In this document: positions 1-5,972 of the stretch, in pieces
Position numbering within the stretch: position 1 is the first letter of the stretch
How the letters are laid out: every line of letters begins with the position of its first letter
DNA from: Clostridia bacterium
GTDB taxonomy: Bacteria > Bacillota_A > Clostridia > Oscillospirales > UBA929
NCBI GenBank assembly: GCA_026001245.1
Contig: BNZR01000074.1
Location: 1 to 6,454 of the forward strand
Direction: 5' to 3'
Length of the DNA stretch: 6,454 bases
Notes under the pieces: generated by a model
Databases searched by the model: none
What the model saw: only the letters and a program-made list of their open reading frames with translations
Told to the model about the DNA's origin: nothing
Program-made: the position numbers and the translations under genes

Positions 1-455
1 CGGATTTTCACCAGCCGTTCGCGCTGTACTACGAAAAAGGCAAGCGCGAAAGCGTCACGGACAGAGCGGATTTTCACTTTTTGGAGTTGCCGAAGTTTCG
101 GCGCATAGTGCCGGATATAAACAACGGACTGCACAGGTGGTTGTATTATTTGGATAGGGGCTACAAAATGCCCAATGACGAACTTACGAGGGAGGTTTTG
201 AAGATGGATACGGGGTTGAGAGGCTTCGACGAGCGGTATAAGGGAACGGTGGAGAACCCTTTGTTTCGGAAAGAGTATTGGAACACGTTCATGGCCGAGT
301 GGGCGGAGCATGACAGAATGAAAACCGCGCGGCTTGACGGCGTGCTTGAGGGCAAAATCAAAGTTGCTAGTGCGTTGCTTGCTTCGGGAATGTCCGTTGA
401 GCAAGTCGCGGCATTTACAGAGCTTTCCCTCACTGAAATCAAAGCTTTAACTTAA
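1..455 (+). CDS. PD-(D/E)XK nuclease family transposase-like protein (Rpn/PDDEXK_2 type), 3' part only
   Basis: The reading frame is open from the window edge (first full codon at 3) to TAA at 453-455, so 150 residues of the C-terminal part are visible and the start lies upstream. The TTG at 81 is an internal Leu codon, not a start. What is seen: an LELPKF motif about 27 residues into the visible part, then a W-L-Y-Y-L segment, a helical charged region, and an end reading ASGMSVEQVAAFTELSLTEI, a small helix-turn-helix-like tail. From memory, ELPKF followed by a 'GMS.EQIA..T.LS..EI' tail is typical of the PD-(D/E)XK transposase-like family (PDDEXK_2, related to Rpn recombination-promoting nucleases). 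The catalytic core should lie upstream and cannot be checked. About 48% GC over 121-240 is lower than GC-rich parts of its neighbour. It ends 5 bases before the MATE gene. Function in the cell is not established; family assignment is fairly likely, activity unknown. Confidence 0.72.
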   Translation, partial: DFHQPFALYYEKGKRESVTDRADFHFLELPKFRRIVPDINNGLHRWLYYLDRGYKMPNDELTREVLKMDTGLRGFDERYKGTVENPLFRKEYWNTFMAEWAEHDRMKTARLDGVLEGKIKVASALLASGMSVEQVAAFTELSLTEIKALT

Positions 456-460
456 CACCA

Positions 461-1780
461 ATGGACTTTAAGCGCGTTATGCGCCTGTTTTTCCCTATCT
501 TTATCGAACAGCTTCTGGCCGCGACGGTGGGCATTGTGTCCACCGCTATGGTTTCGCGTGTTTCTGACGCGGCGATGTCCGGGGTGGGGCTGGTCAACAA
601 CATCAACTTTGTGGTTATAAACGTGTTTATCGCCGTGGCCACGGGGACTACGGTCGTTGCGGCGCAGTGCTTCGGGCGCGGGGACGCGAGGTCCGCCCGC
701 GAGGCCGCCGCGCAGAGCCTAAGCGTGGTGACCTACATCTCGGTAGCGCTCGCGGTGGTCTTGACCATCTTCAACCGCCCGATGATCGACGCGCTGTTCG
801 CCGGCGCGGACGCGGCGGTGCTGGCGGCCGCCGAAAGCTACATGTTCTTCTCGGCAATCTCGATGCCCATGCTGGCTATCAGCTCCACGGTGGGCGGGAT
901 TATGCGGGCGGTGGGCGAAATGCGCCTGCCCATGCTGGGGGGTATTGTGGCCAACGTGACCAACGTAATCGTCACGGCGATAGCCATAAACGCGCTGCGC
1001 TTGGGCGCGGACGGCGCGGGCTGGGGTCTGCTGTTTTCGCGAATCGCCCCGGCGGTTGTACTGCTGTTGCTGTTGCAACGCGGACACGGGCCGCTGTCGC
1101 GCCTGAAGCTGTCGTTCAAAGTTACGGCGGCGGTTATGGCCCCGGTGCTGTTTATCGCCATACCGTCGGCCATCGACTCGTTGATTTTCAACGGCTGTAA
1201 GCTGTTGGTGCAGGTGTTCATGGCCGCCATGGGTACGGACACGCTGGCGGCCTACGCGGTTCTGACCAACGTGTCGGCCTTTGTGAACATACCCGGCGGC
1301 GCGCTGGCAACGCTGGCGATCAGCATGGTGGGGACGGCCTACGGCGCGGGGGACATGAAAGAGGTTCACCGCTCCACGTGGCGGCTGAATATTTTGGTAA
1401 GCATATTCACGGCGGTTGTGGGGGTTATCGTCTTCGCGTTTTTGAACCCGATAATCTCGATGTTTGAGATGACGCCCGCCGCGCACACGCTGGCGTACAA
1501 CAACATGGTGCTGTTTATAATAGTATCCCCAATATTTTGGGGTAGCGCGTTTTTGATGCCCAACTGCCTGAGGGCTATCGGCCGCCCGAAGTACACCATG
1601 GCGGTGTCGATCGCCAGCATGGTGGTCTTGCGCGTGATGGCGGCGTGGGTGCTGGGCGTCCACTTGGGCTGGGGGCTGTACGGCATATGGATTTCAATGT
1701 TCCTAGACTGGGTGGGGCGCGGTATATTCTTCGTGTTGCCCTTGGTGAAAGTTCCGAAGTTTAACTCGCCTTCTGCTTGA
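461..1780 (+). CDS. MATE family efflux transporter
   Basis: A 439-residue integral membrane protein of usual MATE length with about 12 hydrophobic segments arranged as two homologous halves. The family is known to export cationic drugs or metabolites in exchange for Na+ or H+. Visible signatures: an N-terminal FFPIFIEQLLAATVG helix (10-24), the loop QCFGRGDARSAREA (69-82) and its pseudo-repeat GTAYGAGDMKEVHR (291-304) in the second half, and MRAVGEMRLPM (148-158) matched by LRAIGRPKYTM (370-380). These paired motifs show the internal duplication. No Shine-Dalgarno sequence precedes ATG 461, and the upstream gene stops only 5 bases before, so translation may be coupled or the start weak; ATG 479 is an alternative but also lacks an RBS. 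The 3' end overlaps the convergent flhB by 20 bases. The substrate cannot be read from sequence. It is not expected to take part in motility. Confidence 0.95.
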   Translation: MDFKRVMRLFFPIFIEQLLAATVGIVSTAMVSRVSDAAMSGVGLVNNINFVVINVFIAVATGTTVVAAQCFGRGDARSAREAAAQSLSVVTYISVALAVVLTIFNRPMIDALFAGADAAVLAAAESYMFFSAISMPMLAISSTVGGIMRAVGEMRLPMLGGIVANVTNVIVTAIAINALRLGADGAGWGLLFSRIAPAVVLLLLLQRGHGPLSRLKLSFKVTAAVMAPVLFIAIPSAIDSLIFNGCKLLVQVFMAAMGTDTLAAYAVLTNVSAFVNIPGGALATLAISMVGTAYGAGDMKEVHRSTWRLNILVSIFTAVVGVIVFAFLNPIISMFEMTPAAHTLAYNNMVLFIIVSPIFWGSAFLMPNCLRAIGRPKYTMAVSIASMVVLRVMAAWVLGVHLGWGLYGIWISMFLDWVGRGIFFVLPLVKVPKFNSPSA

Positions 1781-2834
1781 AGACGTAGGCTAATATTTCC
1801 GCCACCGCGCCGAACAGCTCGCCGGGGATACTGTCCCCAACGTCGCACGCCAGGTATAACGCCTGCGCCACAGGACGGTTTTCCACCATCGGCACGCCGT
1901 TTTCCGCCGCCACGCGCTTGATGTTTTGCGCAACAATGTCCTTGCCCTTGGCCAGCACAACCGGCTCGGCCATCTCGCCGTCTTTGTATTCCAAGGCTAT
2001 TGCGTAATGGGTGGGGTTGGTGATAACCACGTCGGCTTTTGGAATGTCCGCCATCATGCGCCGCATGGACATCTCGCGCTGGCGGCGTTTGATCGCCTGT
2101 TTGATCTGCGGGTTACCCTCGACCATTTTGTATTCGTCTTTAATCTCCTGCTTTGTCATGCGCAGGTTTTTTTCAAATTCCCACCACTGGTACATGTAGT
2201 CGGCCAAGCCGATGGCTATAAGCACCATGCAGGCCTTGAACGCCAGCGACAGGCACATGTTGTACATCTCGGTCCCCACCGCCGCGATACCGTAGACCAT
2301 CAGGTTGCGGAACAGATCCATGTTGGCAACGTATTCAAGGTACAGCACAACGCCCACAACGCCGATTTTCATCAGCGACTTCAATAGCTCGACCACAGAG
2401 CGCATTGAGAAAATGCGCTTAAAGCCCTGCGCGGGGCTGATACGGCTGAACTTAGGCTTGATAGACTCGGCGGAGAACAAAAACCCCACCTGCATAAGAT
2501 TGATAGCGATCCCCGCGAATAGCGCGGCGGCCAGCACCGGCCACAATATCTTGATTATACTGAACAGCGCGTCCAATATCATGTTGTGAATCCGCGCCGC
2601 GCTCATATCCAGCAGACTGTTCGGGATAGTAACGGTGATATAGTCGCTAATCATATTCATAATATTGCTGATAATCGAGCCGCCCGTTACCGCGATAACG
2701 GCAAAGATCGCCAACAGCATAACGGCGGTGTTAACCTCCGCGCTTTTTAAAACCTGCCCCTTCTTGCGCGAATCCTGACGCTTTTTAGGGGTAGCCTTTT
2801 CAGTTTTCTCCTGAGCCCCACCCCCGGCCGGCAT
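1761..2834 (-). CDS. flhB: Flagellar export switch protein FlhB
   Basis: A 357-residue inner-membrane component of the flagellar type III export apparatus that switches secretion from rod/hook to filament substrates. A basic N-terminus (EKTEKATPKKRQDSRKKGQV, 9-28) is typical of FlhB. Four hydrophobic segments follow (roughly 36-56, 92-118, 155-185, 190-214), then a charged cytosolic linker (EKNLRMTKQEIKDEYKMVEGN, within 221-241) and the C-terminal domain. The autocleavage motif NPTH is intact at 273-276 (codons 2018 down to 2007); in the family, cleavage falls between Asn and Pro, leaving an 84-residue C-terminal piece. ATG at 2834 has a good GAGGTGA site at 2839-2845 and lies 16 bases after fliR. 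It is the last flagellar gene here: flhA does not follow, and the 3' end overlaps the convergent MATE gene by 20 bases. Length and motifs are normal, so it is expected to be functional. Confidence 0.97.
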   Translation of the reverse strand: MPAGGGAQEKTEKATPKKRQDSRKKGQVLKSAEVNTAVMLLAIFAVIAVTGGSIISNIMNMISDYITVTIPNSLLDMSAARIHNMILDALFSIIKILWPVLAAALFAGIAINLMQVGFLFSAESIKPKFSRISPAQGFKRIFSMRSVVELLKSLMKIGVVGVVLYLEYVANMDLFRNLMVYGIAAVGTEMYNMCLSLAFKACMVLIAIGLADYMYQWWEFEKNLRMTKQEIKDEYKMVEGNPQIKQAIKRRQREMSMRRMMADIPKADVVITNPTHYAIALEYKDGEMAEPVVLAKGKDIVAQNIKRVAAENGVPMVENRPVAQALYLACDVGDSIPGELFGAVAEILAYVFKQKAS

Positions 2835-2838
2835 TAAA

Positions 2839-2845
2839 TCACCTC
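2839..2845 (-). promoter_or_regulatory. flhB ribosome binding site
   Basis: Read on the minus strand the sequence is GAGGTGA, 4 bases before the ATG at 2834-2832. It fixes the flhB start. It directly abuts the heptamer repeat at 2845-2858, which also overlaps the fliR stop codon. Confidence 0.8.
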
Positions 2846-2858
2846 AACTTTCAACTTG
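2845..2858. repeat. Two-copy heptamer repeat before flhB
   Basis: CAACTTT followed by CAACTTG (plus strand). It covers the fliR stop codon (2851-2853) and runs into the flhB ribosome binding site. Very similar to the repeat before cheY at 5942-5955. Its role is unknown. Confidence 0.55.
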
Positions 2859-3633
2859 GAGCAATTGATTTCAAAACCTCTGACATGAAAATCCACATGT
2901 TTTCAAAGATAGTATTGGTGAACATCACGAAAATCGGCATGATAACCACCAGCATTAGCAAGCCCAACAGCGTCTTCAGCGGCATGCCCACCGCGAAGAT
3001 GTTCATCTGCGGCGCGGTTCGCACCAAAATCCCCAAGGCTATCTCGGCCACCATCGCCGAGGTTAGTATCGGCGCGGCCACGCTTAACGCGATAATAAAC
3101 GCCTCTACAAAGCCCGAAAGCATTAGCGCGCCTATCGCGGGCGTAACGCTTACCTCGCCTACGGGGATAATCTCAAGCGAGTAGAACAACAGCCGCACCA
3201 CCTTGGGCAAGCCGTCCGTCACGATAAAGCACTCCACCAGCACAAGATTAAGCAATGTCCCCGCCACAGGCACCTGCGCGTTTGTGGCCACGTCGTAGAT
3301 TTGCACCATGCCGAAGCCAATCTGCATGTCGATAAACTGCCCCGCGGTGTACACCACGCTGAAAAACAGCGTGGTAACCCAACCGATCATCAGCCCCACC
3401 GCAAGCTCGCCACTTAGCTGTAGCGCGAAGTGCATAAGCGTGGGCGGCATGGCCGCGGGCGGCGGATACCACTGCACCGCGATAAAGCCCATCATCATCG
3501 ACAGCATTATTTTTACGTACATCGGTATCTGATTGCGCCCAAAAATAGGCGACAGGATGAACAGCGCGGACATCCGTGTCACCATCATGAAAAAGTGGAT
3601 TACCCAAGCCTCAAGGCTACCCTCTATCGGCAT
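2851..3633 (-). CDS. fliR: Flagellar export gate protein FliR
   Basis: A 260-residue, almost wholly hydrophobic inner-membrane protein. In the known export gate, FliP, FliQ and FliR form a 5:4:1 helical assembly, FliR being the single subunit that closes the ring. Conserved family segments are visible: LSPIFGRNQIPMYVK (27-41), GQFIDMQIGFGM (98-109) and GILVRTAPQMNIFAVGMP (201-218), the last resembling the Escherichia coli FliR segment that reads NRMAPQLSIF as I recall it. Length matches the family (about 260). ATG at 3633 begins 2 bases after the fliQ TAG stop and has TGAGGT at 3641-3646, inside the fliQ 3' end, with 7 bases of spacing. A perfect 9-bp inverted repeat lies within the coding sequence (3353-3375). 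Tight spacing to fliQ suggests coupled translation. No missing motif is apparent. Confidence 0.97.
   Translation of the reverse strand: MPIEGSLEAWVIHFFMMVTRMSALFILSPIFGRNQIPMYVKIMLSMMMGFIAVQWYPPPAAMPPTLMHFALQLSGELAVGLMIGWVTTLFFSVVYTAGQFIDMQIGFGMVQIYDVATNAQVPVAGTLLNLVLVECFIVTDGLPKVVRLLFYSLEIIPVGEVSVTPAIGALMLSGFVEAFIIALSVAAPILTSAMVAEIALGILVRTAPQMNIFAVGMPLKTLLGLLMLVVIMPIFVMFTNTIFENMWIFMSEVLKSIAPS
3353..3375 (-). repeat. Perfect 9-bp inverted repeat (hairpin) inside fliR
   Basis: ACCACGCTG at 3353-3361 and CAGCGTGGT at 3367-3375 are exact reverse complements around a loop of five A (five U in the fliR mRNA). It encodes fliR residues near 87-94 (T-T-L-F-F-S-V-V). No U-run follows the stem on the transcript, so it is not a standard terminator. 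Confidence 0.6.
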
Positions 3634-3635
3634 GG

Positions 3636-3908
3636 CTACGACCTCAGGATTATCATAACTTGGTCATAAATCATCATAACGAACTCCTGCAAACGCTGTA
3701 ACATCCACGACCCGAACAGCATCAGCGCGACGAATACCGACAGAATCTTTACCACAAACACGATGGTTTGCTCGTTAATCTGCGTTGTGGCCTGCACTAT
3801 GGATATAATCAGCCCGGCCACCAGTCCGATTCCCAAAATCGGCAATGCCAGCCATAATATTTCCGTCAGCCCCGCGTTTATCAGGCTAAGAATCTGATTC
3901 TGTTCCAT
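3636..3908 (-). CDS. fliQ: Flagellar export gate protein FliQ
   Basis: A 90-residue protein, the usual FliQ size, with two hydrophobic hairpin segments (about 13-38 and 48-70). The segment GLIISIVQATTQINEQT (32-48) is the hallmark of the family, linking the two helices. FliQ packs around the FliP/FliR core of the export gate in the membrane at the flagellar base. The ATG at 3908 lies 3 bases after the fliP stop (minus strand reads TAG, CAT, ATG). There is no recognisable Shine-Dalgarno sequence before it, only the A/T-rich fliP end, so translation probably depends on ribosomes finishing fliP. It ends 2 bases before fliR and carries the fliR ribosome binding site in its last codons. Confidence 0.96.
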   Translation of the reverse strand: MEQNQILSLINAGLTEILWLALPILGIGLVAGLIISIVQATTQINEQTIVFVVKILSVFVALMLFGSWMLQRLQEFVMMIYDQVMIILRS

Positions 3909-3911
3909 ATG

Positions 3912-4769
3912 CTAACTAAAGGTCTTGACAAGTGTTCCCACCGTCAAGTTCCAGCCGTCAACCAGCACGAACAGCATGATTTTAAAGGGCAACGAGATCA
4001 TAACGGGCGGCAACATCATCATACCCATTGACATCAGTGCGGACGCGACCACCATATCTATAACAATAAACGGGATATATATAATAAACCCGATAATAAA
4101 GCCGGTTTTAATCTCGCTTATGATAAACGCCGGGATTAGCACGTGGGTCGGCACGTCGTCAATGCTTTGCGGGTTGTCCAGCTTTGCGATTTGTATAAAG
4201 GTTTTCAGGTCGGACTCGTGGTGTTGCAGTCGGATTTGGCCGTACATAAAGTCGCGCAGGGGCGACATGGTGCGCTCCAGCATTTCGTCCATGGCGATGG
4301 TTTCCTCGGCGTAGGGGTCCCACGCGTTGGTCTTGATGTTGTCAAACACCGGGAACATCACCAAAAACGTAAGGAACAAGGCCAGCCCCACCATCACCTG
4401 GTTGGGCGGCATTTGTTGCGTCCCCAAGGCGGAGCGCGTGAAGCTTAATACTATAATAATCCGCGTAAACGCCGTAACCATGATTAAAATCGACGGCGCG
4501 AGGGATAAAATCGTCAGCAGTATCAAAATCTCGACGGTTGAGGTGGAGTCCTCCACCGTCATGTCGTCCCCCAGCATGTTAAAGGGCCAGATTGAGGCCA
4601 GCCCTGTCCTTTCGCCGTCCCCGGTGGGGCTGGCCTGCGGAATCGGCGGCGGGTTTATGTCGGGCGGCAAGGTAACGTCCGGCGGCGGCGTGATGTCCAC
4701 CGCGAAGGACAGCGGTATGGCCACAAGCAAAACAAGCAAAGCCGCGACAAATATTAATGCCTTTTTCAC
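3912..4769 (-). CDS. fliP: Flagellar export gate protein FliP
   Basis: A 285-residue protein with a cleavable-type signal peptide (MKK, then a hydrophobic stretch at 4-22; likely cut after SFA at 21-23), as known for FliP. Membrane and family motifs follow: [19 protein letters not shown] (92-110), [15 protein letters not shown] (121-135), [12 protein letters not shown] (213-224) and the Met-rich [10 protein letters not shown] (246-255), which corresponds to the methionine gasket of the gate. It ends [14 protein letters not shown]..., as in E. coli. Start is GTG at 4769-4767; an in-frame TGA at 4778-4776 excludes anything longer, and AAGGGGTGA (4776-4784) is the ribosome site. Odd: residues 24-50 form a Pro-rich stretch ([18 protein letters not shown]) behind the signal peptide, making the protein about 40 residues longer than the 245-residue E. 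coli FliP. The gene lies 13 bases after fliO. Confidence 0.97.
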   Translation of the reverse strand: MKKALIFVAALLVLLVAIPLSFAVDITPPPDVTLPPDINPPPIPQASPTGDGERTGLASIWPFNMLGDDMTVEDSTSTVEILILLTILSLAPSILIMVTAFTRIIIVLSFTRSALGTQQMPPNQVMVGLALFLTFLVMFPVFDNIKTNAWDPYAEETIAMDEMLERTMSPLRDFMYGQIRLQHHESDLKTFIQIAKLDNPQSIDDVPTHVLIPAFIISEIKTGFIIGFIIYIPFIVIDMVVASALMSMGMMMLPPVMISLPFKIMLFVLVDGWNLTVGTLVKTFS

Positions 4770-4775
4770 GCGGCT

Positions 4776-4784
4776 TCACCCCTT
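4776..4784 (-). promoter_or_regulatory. fliP ribosome binding site deciding a GTG start
   Basis: The minus strand reads AAGGGGTGA, ending 6 bases before the GTG at 4769-4767. It overlaps the fliO stop codon (TAA, 4785-4783). An in-frame TGA lies within this site (4778-4776), so no longer fliP start is possible. Confidence 0.65.
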
Positions 4785-5565
4785 ATTTCTTGTATTTATT
4801 GTTCCTTTGCCGAACTTTTTTAAGCAAATCGTCCATGGTGACCATCGGAATCTCTTCAACGCCCGCCTGATTTTGCGGGGCTTGCGGCGGCGGCGGGGCT
4901 TGCGGTTCGGGCGGCTTTGCGGTCGTGGCGTAGCTGGCGGCGGCGGAGCGCAAAGCCACGGGTATGGGCTTTGCGGACGGCTCGTAGGTGTCGTTTTGCG
5001 TACCCATGCGTTGCATGGCGTTGATCGCGTTGTCGTACTGCGACAAACGCGACTGACCCGACACCTCCGCCGTCTCACGCGGCGCGGGTTCGGGTTGGGG
5101 CTTGGGGGCGGGGGCTATCGAGGGTTGCCTGTCCGGGATTGCCGCACGCAGGGGCGCGGGCATGGCTTGCTTCATCGCGGCGGCGAATGTCGGGGGCGCG
5201 GCGGGGACACCGGACAGGTCGTCCTCCTCCAACTCGCGCAGAACCGAGACGTTATCCTTGGTTGCGGACAGCAACAGCGTACGCGTACCCACGCGCACCA
5301 GCATAAGCGAGGCCTCGCGCCCGACCACACAACGCTCAAGCATTTGAATGTTCTTAGAGGTCATGGGGCCGTAGGTCTTGCGGCTGAACCACCGCAGGGC
5401 GAATATCGCCCCGACTATCAGCGCGACAAATACCACTACGCCTAAAATAGTTTGCAGATACCCGCCCCCAACGTCCGAAAGGATACCGCCGGAGGTGGGC
5501 GTTGACGTAGCGGTCGCGCCTTCGGAGGGGGAGGGGTCCAGGAAGCTCAGGACGGCAATTGCCAC
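4783..5565 (-). CDS. fliO: Flagellar biosynthetic protein FliO (FliZ type)
   Basis: A membrane protein of about 260 residues that in the known system helps FliP assemble. Numbered from the chosen GTG start: a short hydrophobic N-terminus, one transmembrane helix (about 38-58, TILGVVVFVALIVGAIFAL) followed by RWFSRK, then the FliO domain (about 70-112: SKNIQMLERCVVGREASLML, RVGTRTLLLSATKDNVSVL). A long Pro/Ala/Gln-rich linker (about 120-236) follows, and a charged tail EEIPMVTMDDLLKKVRQRNN ends the protein. Start choice: TTG at 5574 would overlap cheY by 8 bases but lies only 1 base from the AAGGTG site; GTG at 5565 lies 1 base after the cheY stop, with AAGGTG 10 bases upstream, and is preferred. 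Neither is certain. The position between cheY and fliP matches fliZ of B. subtilis. The linker is longer than in many relatives. Confidence 0.9.
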   Translation of the reverse strand: MAIAVLSFLDPSPSEGATATSTPTSGGILSDVGGGYLQTILGVVVFVALIVGAIFALRWFSRKTYGPMTSKNIQMLERCVVGREASLMLVRVGTRTLLLSATKDNVSVLRELEEDDLSGVPAAPPTFAAAMKQAMPAPLRAAIPDRQPSIAPAPKPQPEPAPRETAEVSGQSRLSQYDNAINAMQRMGTQNDTYEPSAKPIPVALRSAAASYATTAKPPEPQAPPPPQAPQNQAGVEEIPMVTMDDLLKKVRQRNNKYKK

Positions 5566-5566
5566 G

Positions 5567-5929
5567 TTACCCAAGCACCTTCTTAACCGCCTCGACCACG
5601 CGGTCCGCTTGGAATGGTTTGACGATAAAGTCCTTTGCGCCGGACTGAATCGCCTCTATAACCATCGCCTGCTGCCCCATGGCGGAACACATGATAACCT
5701 TGGACTGCGGGTTAAACGCCTTAATGTTTTTAAGCGCGTCTATACCGTTTACCTCCGGCATGGTGATGTCCATGATAACCAAGTCGGGCGTAAGCTCCTT
5801 GTACTTGGTTAAGGCGACCGCGCCGTTTTCGGCCTCGCCGCAAACGTCAAAGCCGTTTTTGGACAGCACTTCCTTGATCATCATTCGCATGAAAGCGGCG
5901 TCGTCAACTACCAGAATACGATTTCCCAT
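5567..5929 (-). CDS. cheY: Chemotaxis response regulator CheY
   Basis: A 120-residue single receiver domain. It has the acidic pair D9-D10, the phosphoacceptor D54 (MDITMPE), S82 at the conserved Thr/Ser switch position (CSAMGQQ), and K104 (KDFIVKPFQADRV), so all catalytic residues are present; Phe101 stands where E. coli has Tyr106. The motifs DDAAFMRMMI and KDFIVKPFQADRV match B. subtilis CheY as I recall it. Phosphorylated by CheA, it binds the flagellar switch and sets rotation; FliY, encoded just upstream, dephosphorylates it in Bacillus. ATG at 5929 is chosen because GGAGGT lies 7 bases before it; a TTG at 5944 would extend the frame by 5 residues but sits on the wrong side of that site. 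There is no output domain. The gene is 43 bases after fliY and abuts fliO. Confidence 0.97.
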   Translation of the reverse strand: MGNRILVVDDAAFMRMMIKEVLSKNGFDVCGEAENGAVALTKYKELTPDLVIMDITMPEVNGIDALKNIKAFNPQSKVIMCSAMGQQAMVIEAIQSGAKDFIVKPFQADRVVEAVKKVLG

Positions 5930-5936
5930 GTTTGTT

Positions 5937-5942
5937 ACCTCC
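5937..5942 (-). promoter_or_regulatory. cheY ribosome binding site
   Basis: The minus strand reads GGAGGT, 7 bases before ATG 5929. This is the strongest ribosome site in the window and rules out the upstream TTG at 5944 as the cheY start. Confidence 0.88.
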
Positions 5943-5955
5943 AACTATCAACTAT
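5942..5955. repeat. Two-copy heptamer repeat before cheY
   Basis: CAACTAT occurs twice in tandem (5942-5948, 5949-5955) in the 43-base gap between fliY and cheY, ending at the cheY ribosome site. Nothing else recognisable is in this gap. Confidence 0.6.
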
Positions 5956-5972
5956 AAAGCTGTCAAACCCTT

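Noticed and set aside
719..1663. Long minus-strand open frame (314 codons) antisense to MATE
   Set aside because: Composition is dominated by His, Arg and Gln runs, as expected from the complement of a hydrophobic membrane protein gene; MATE motifs in the plus-strand frame explain the region.
1740..1785. Possible bidirectional terminator at the MATE/flhB junction
   Set aside because: Only a 4-bp stem (CTTC/GAAG) and a 5-bp CTTCG/CGAAG pair with a 21-base loop were found, with no following T-run on either strand.
4533..4560. Inverted repeat GGTGGAG/CTCCACC (4542-4557) with flanking GACGGT/ACCGTC in fliP
   Set aside because: It encodes the [10 protein letters not shown] segment, in which repeated Thr-Val-Glu and Ser-Thr codons produce the symmetry by themselves; the arms are short and no regulatory context is seen.
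4327..5445. Long plus-strand open frame (372 codons) antisense to fliP and fliO
   Set aside because: It overlaps two well-supported genes on the other strand, has Gly/Arg/His-rich composition typical of the complement of GC-rich codons, no ribosome site and no recognisable domain.
5927..5944. Longer cheY starting at TTG 5944
   Set aside because: The GGAGGT site lies between that TTG and ATG 5929 and serves the ATG; CheY proteins of this type begin just before RILVVDD.
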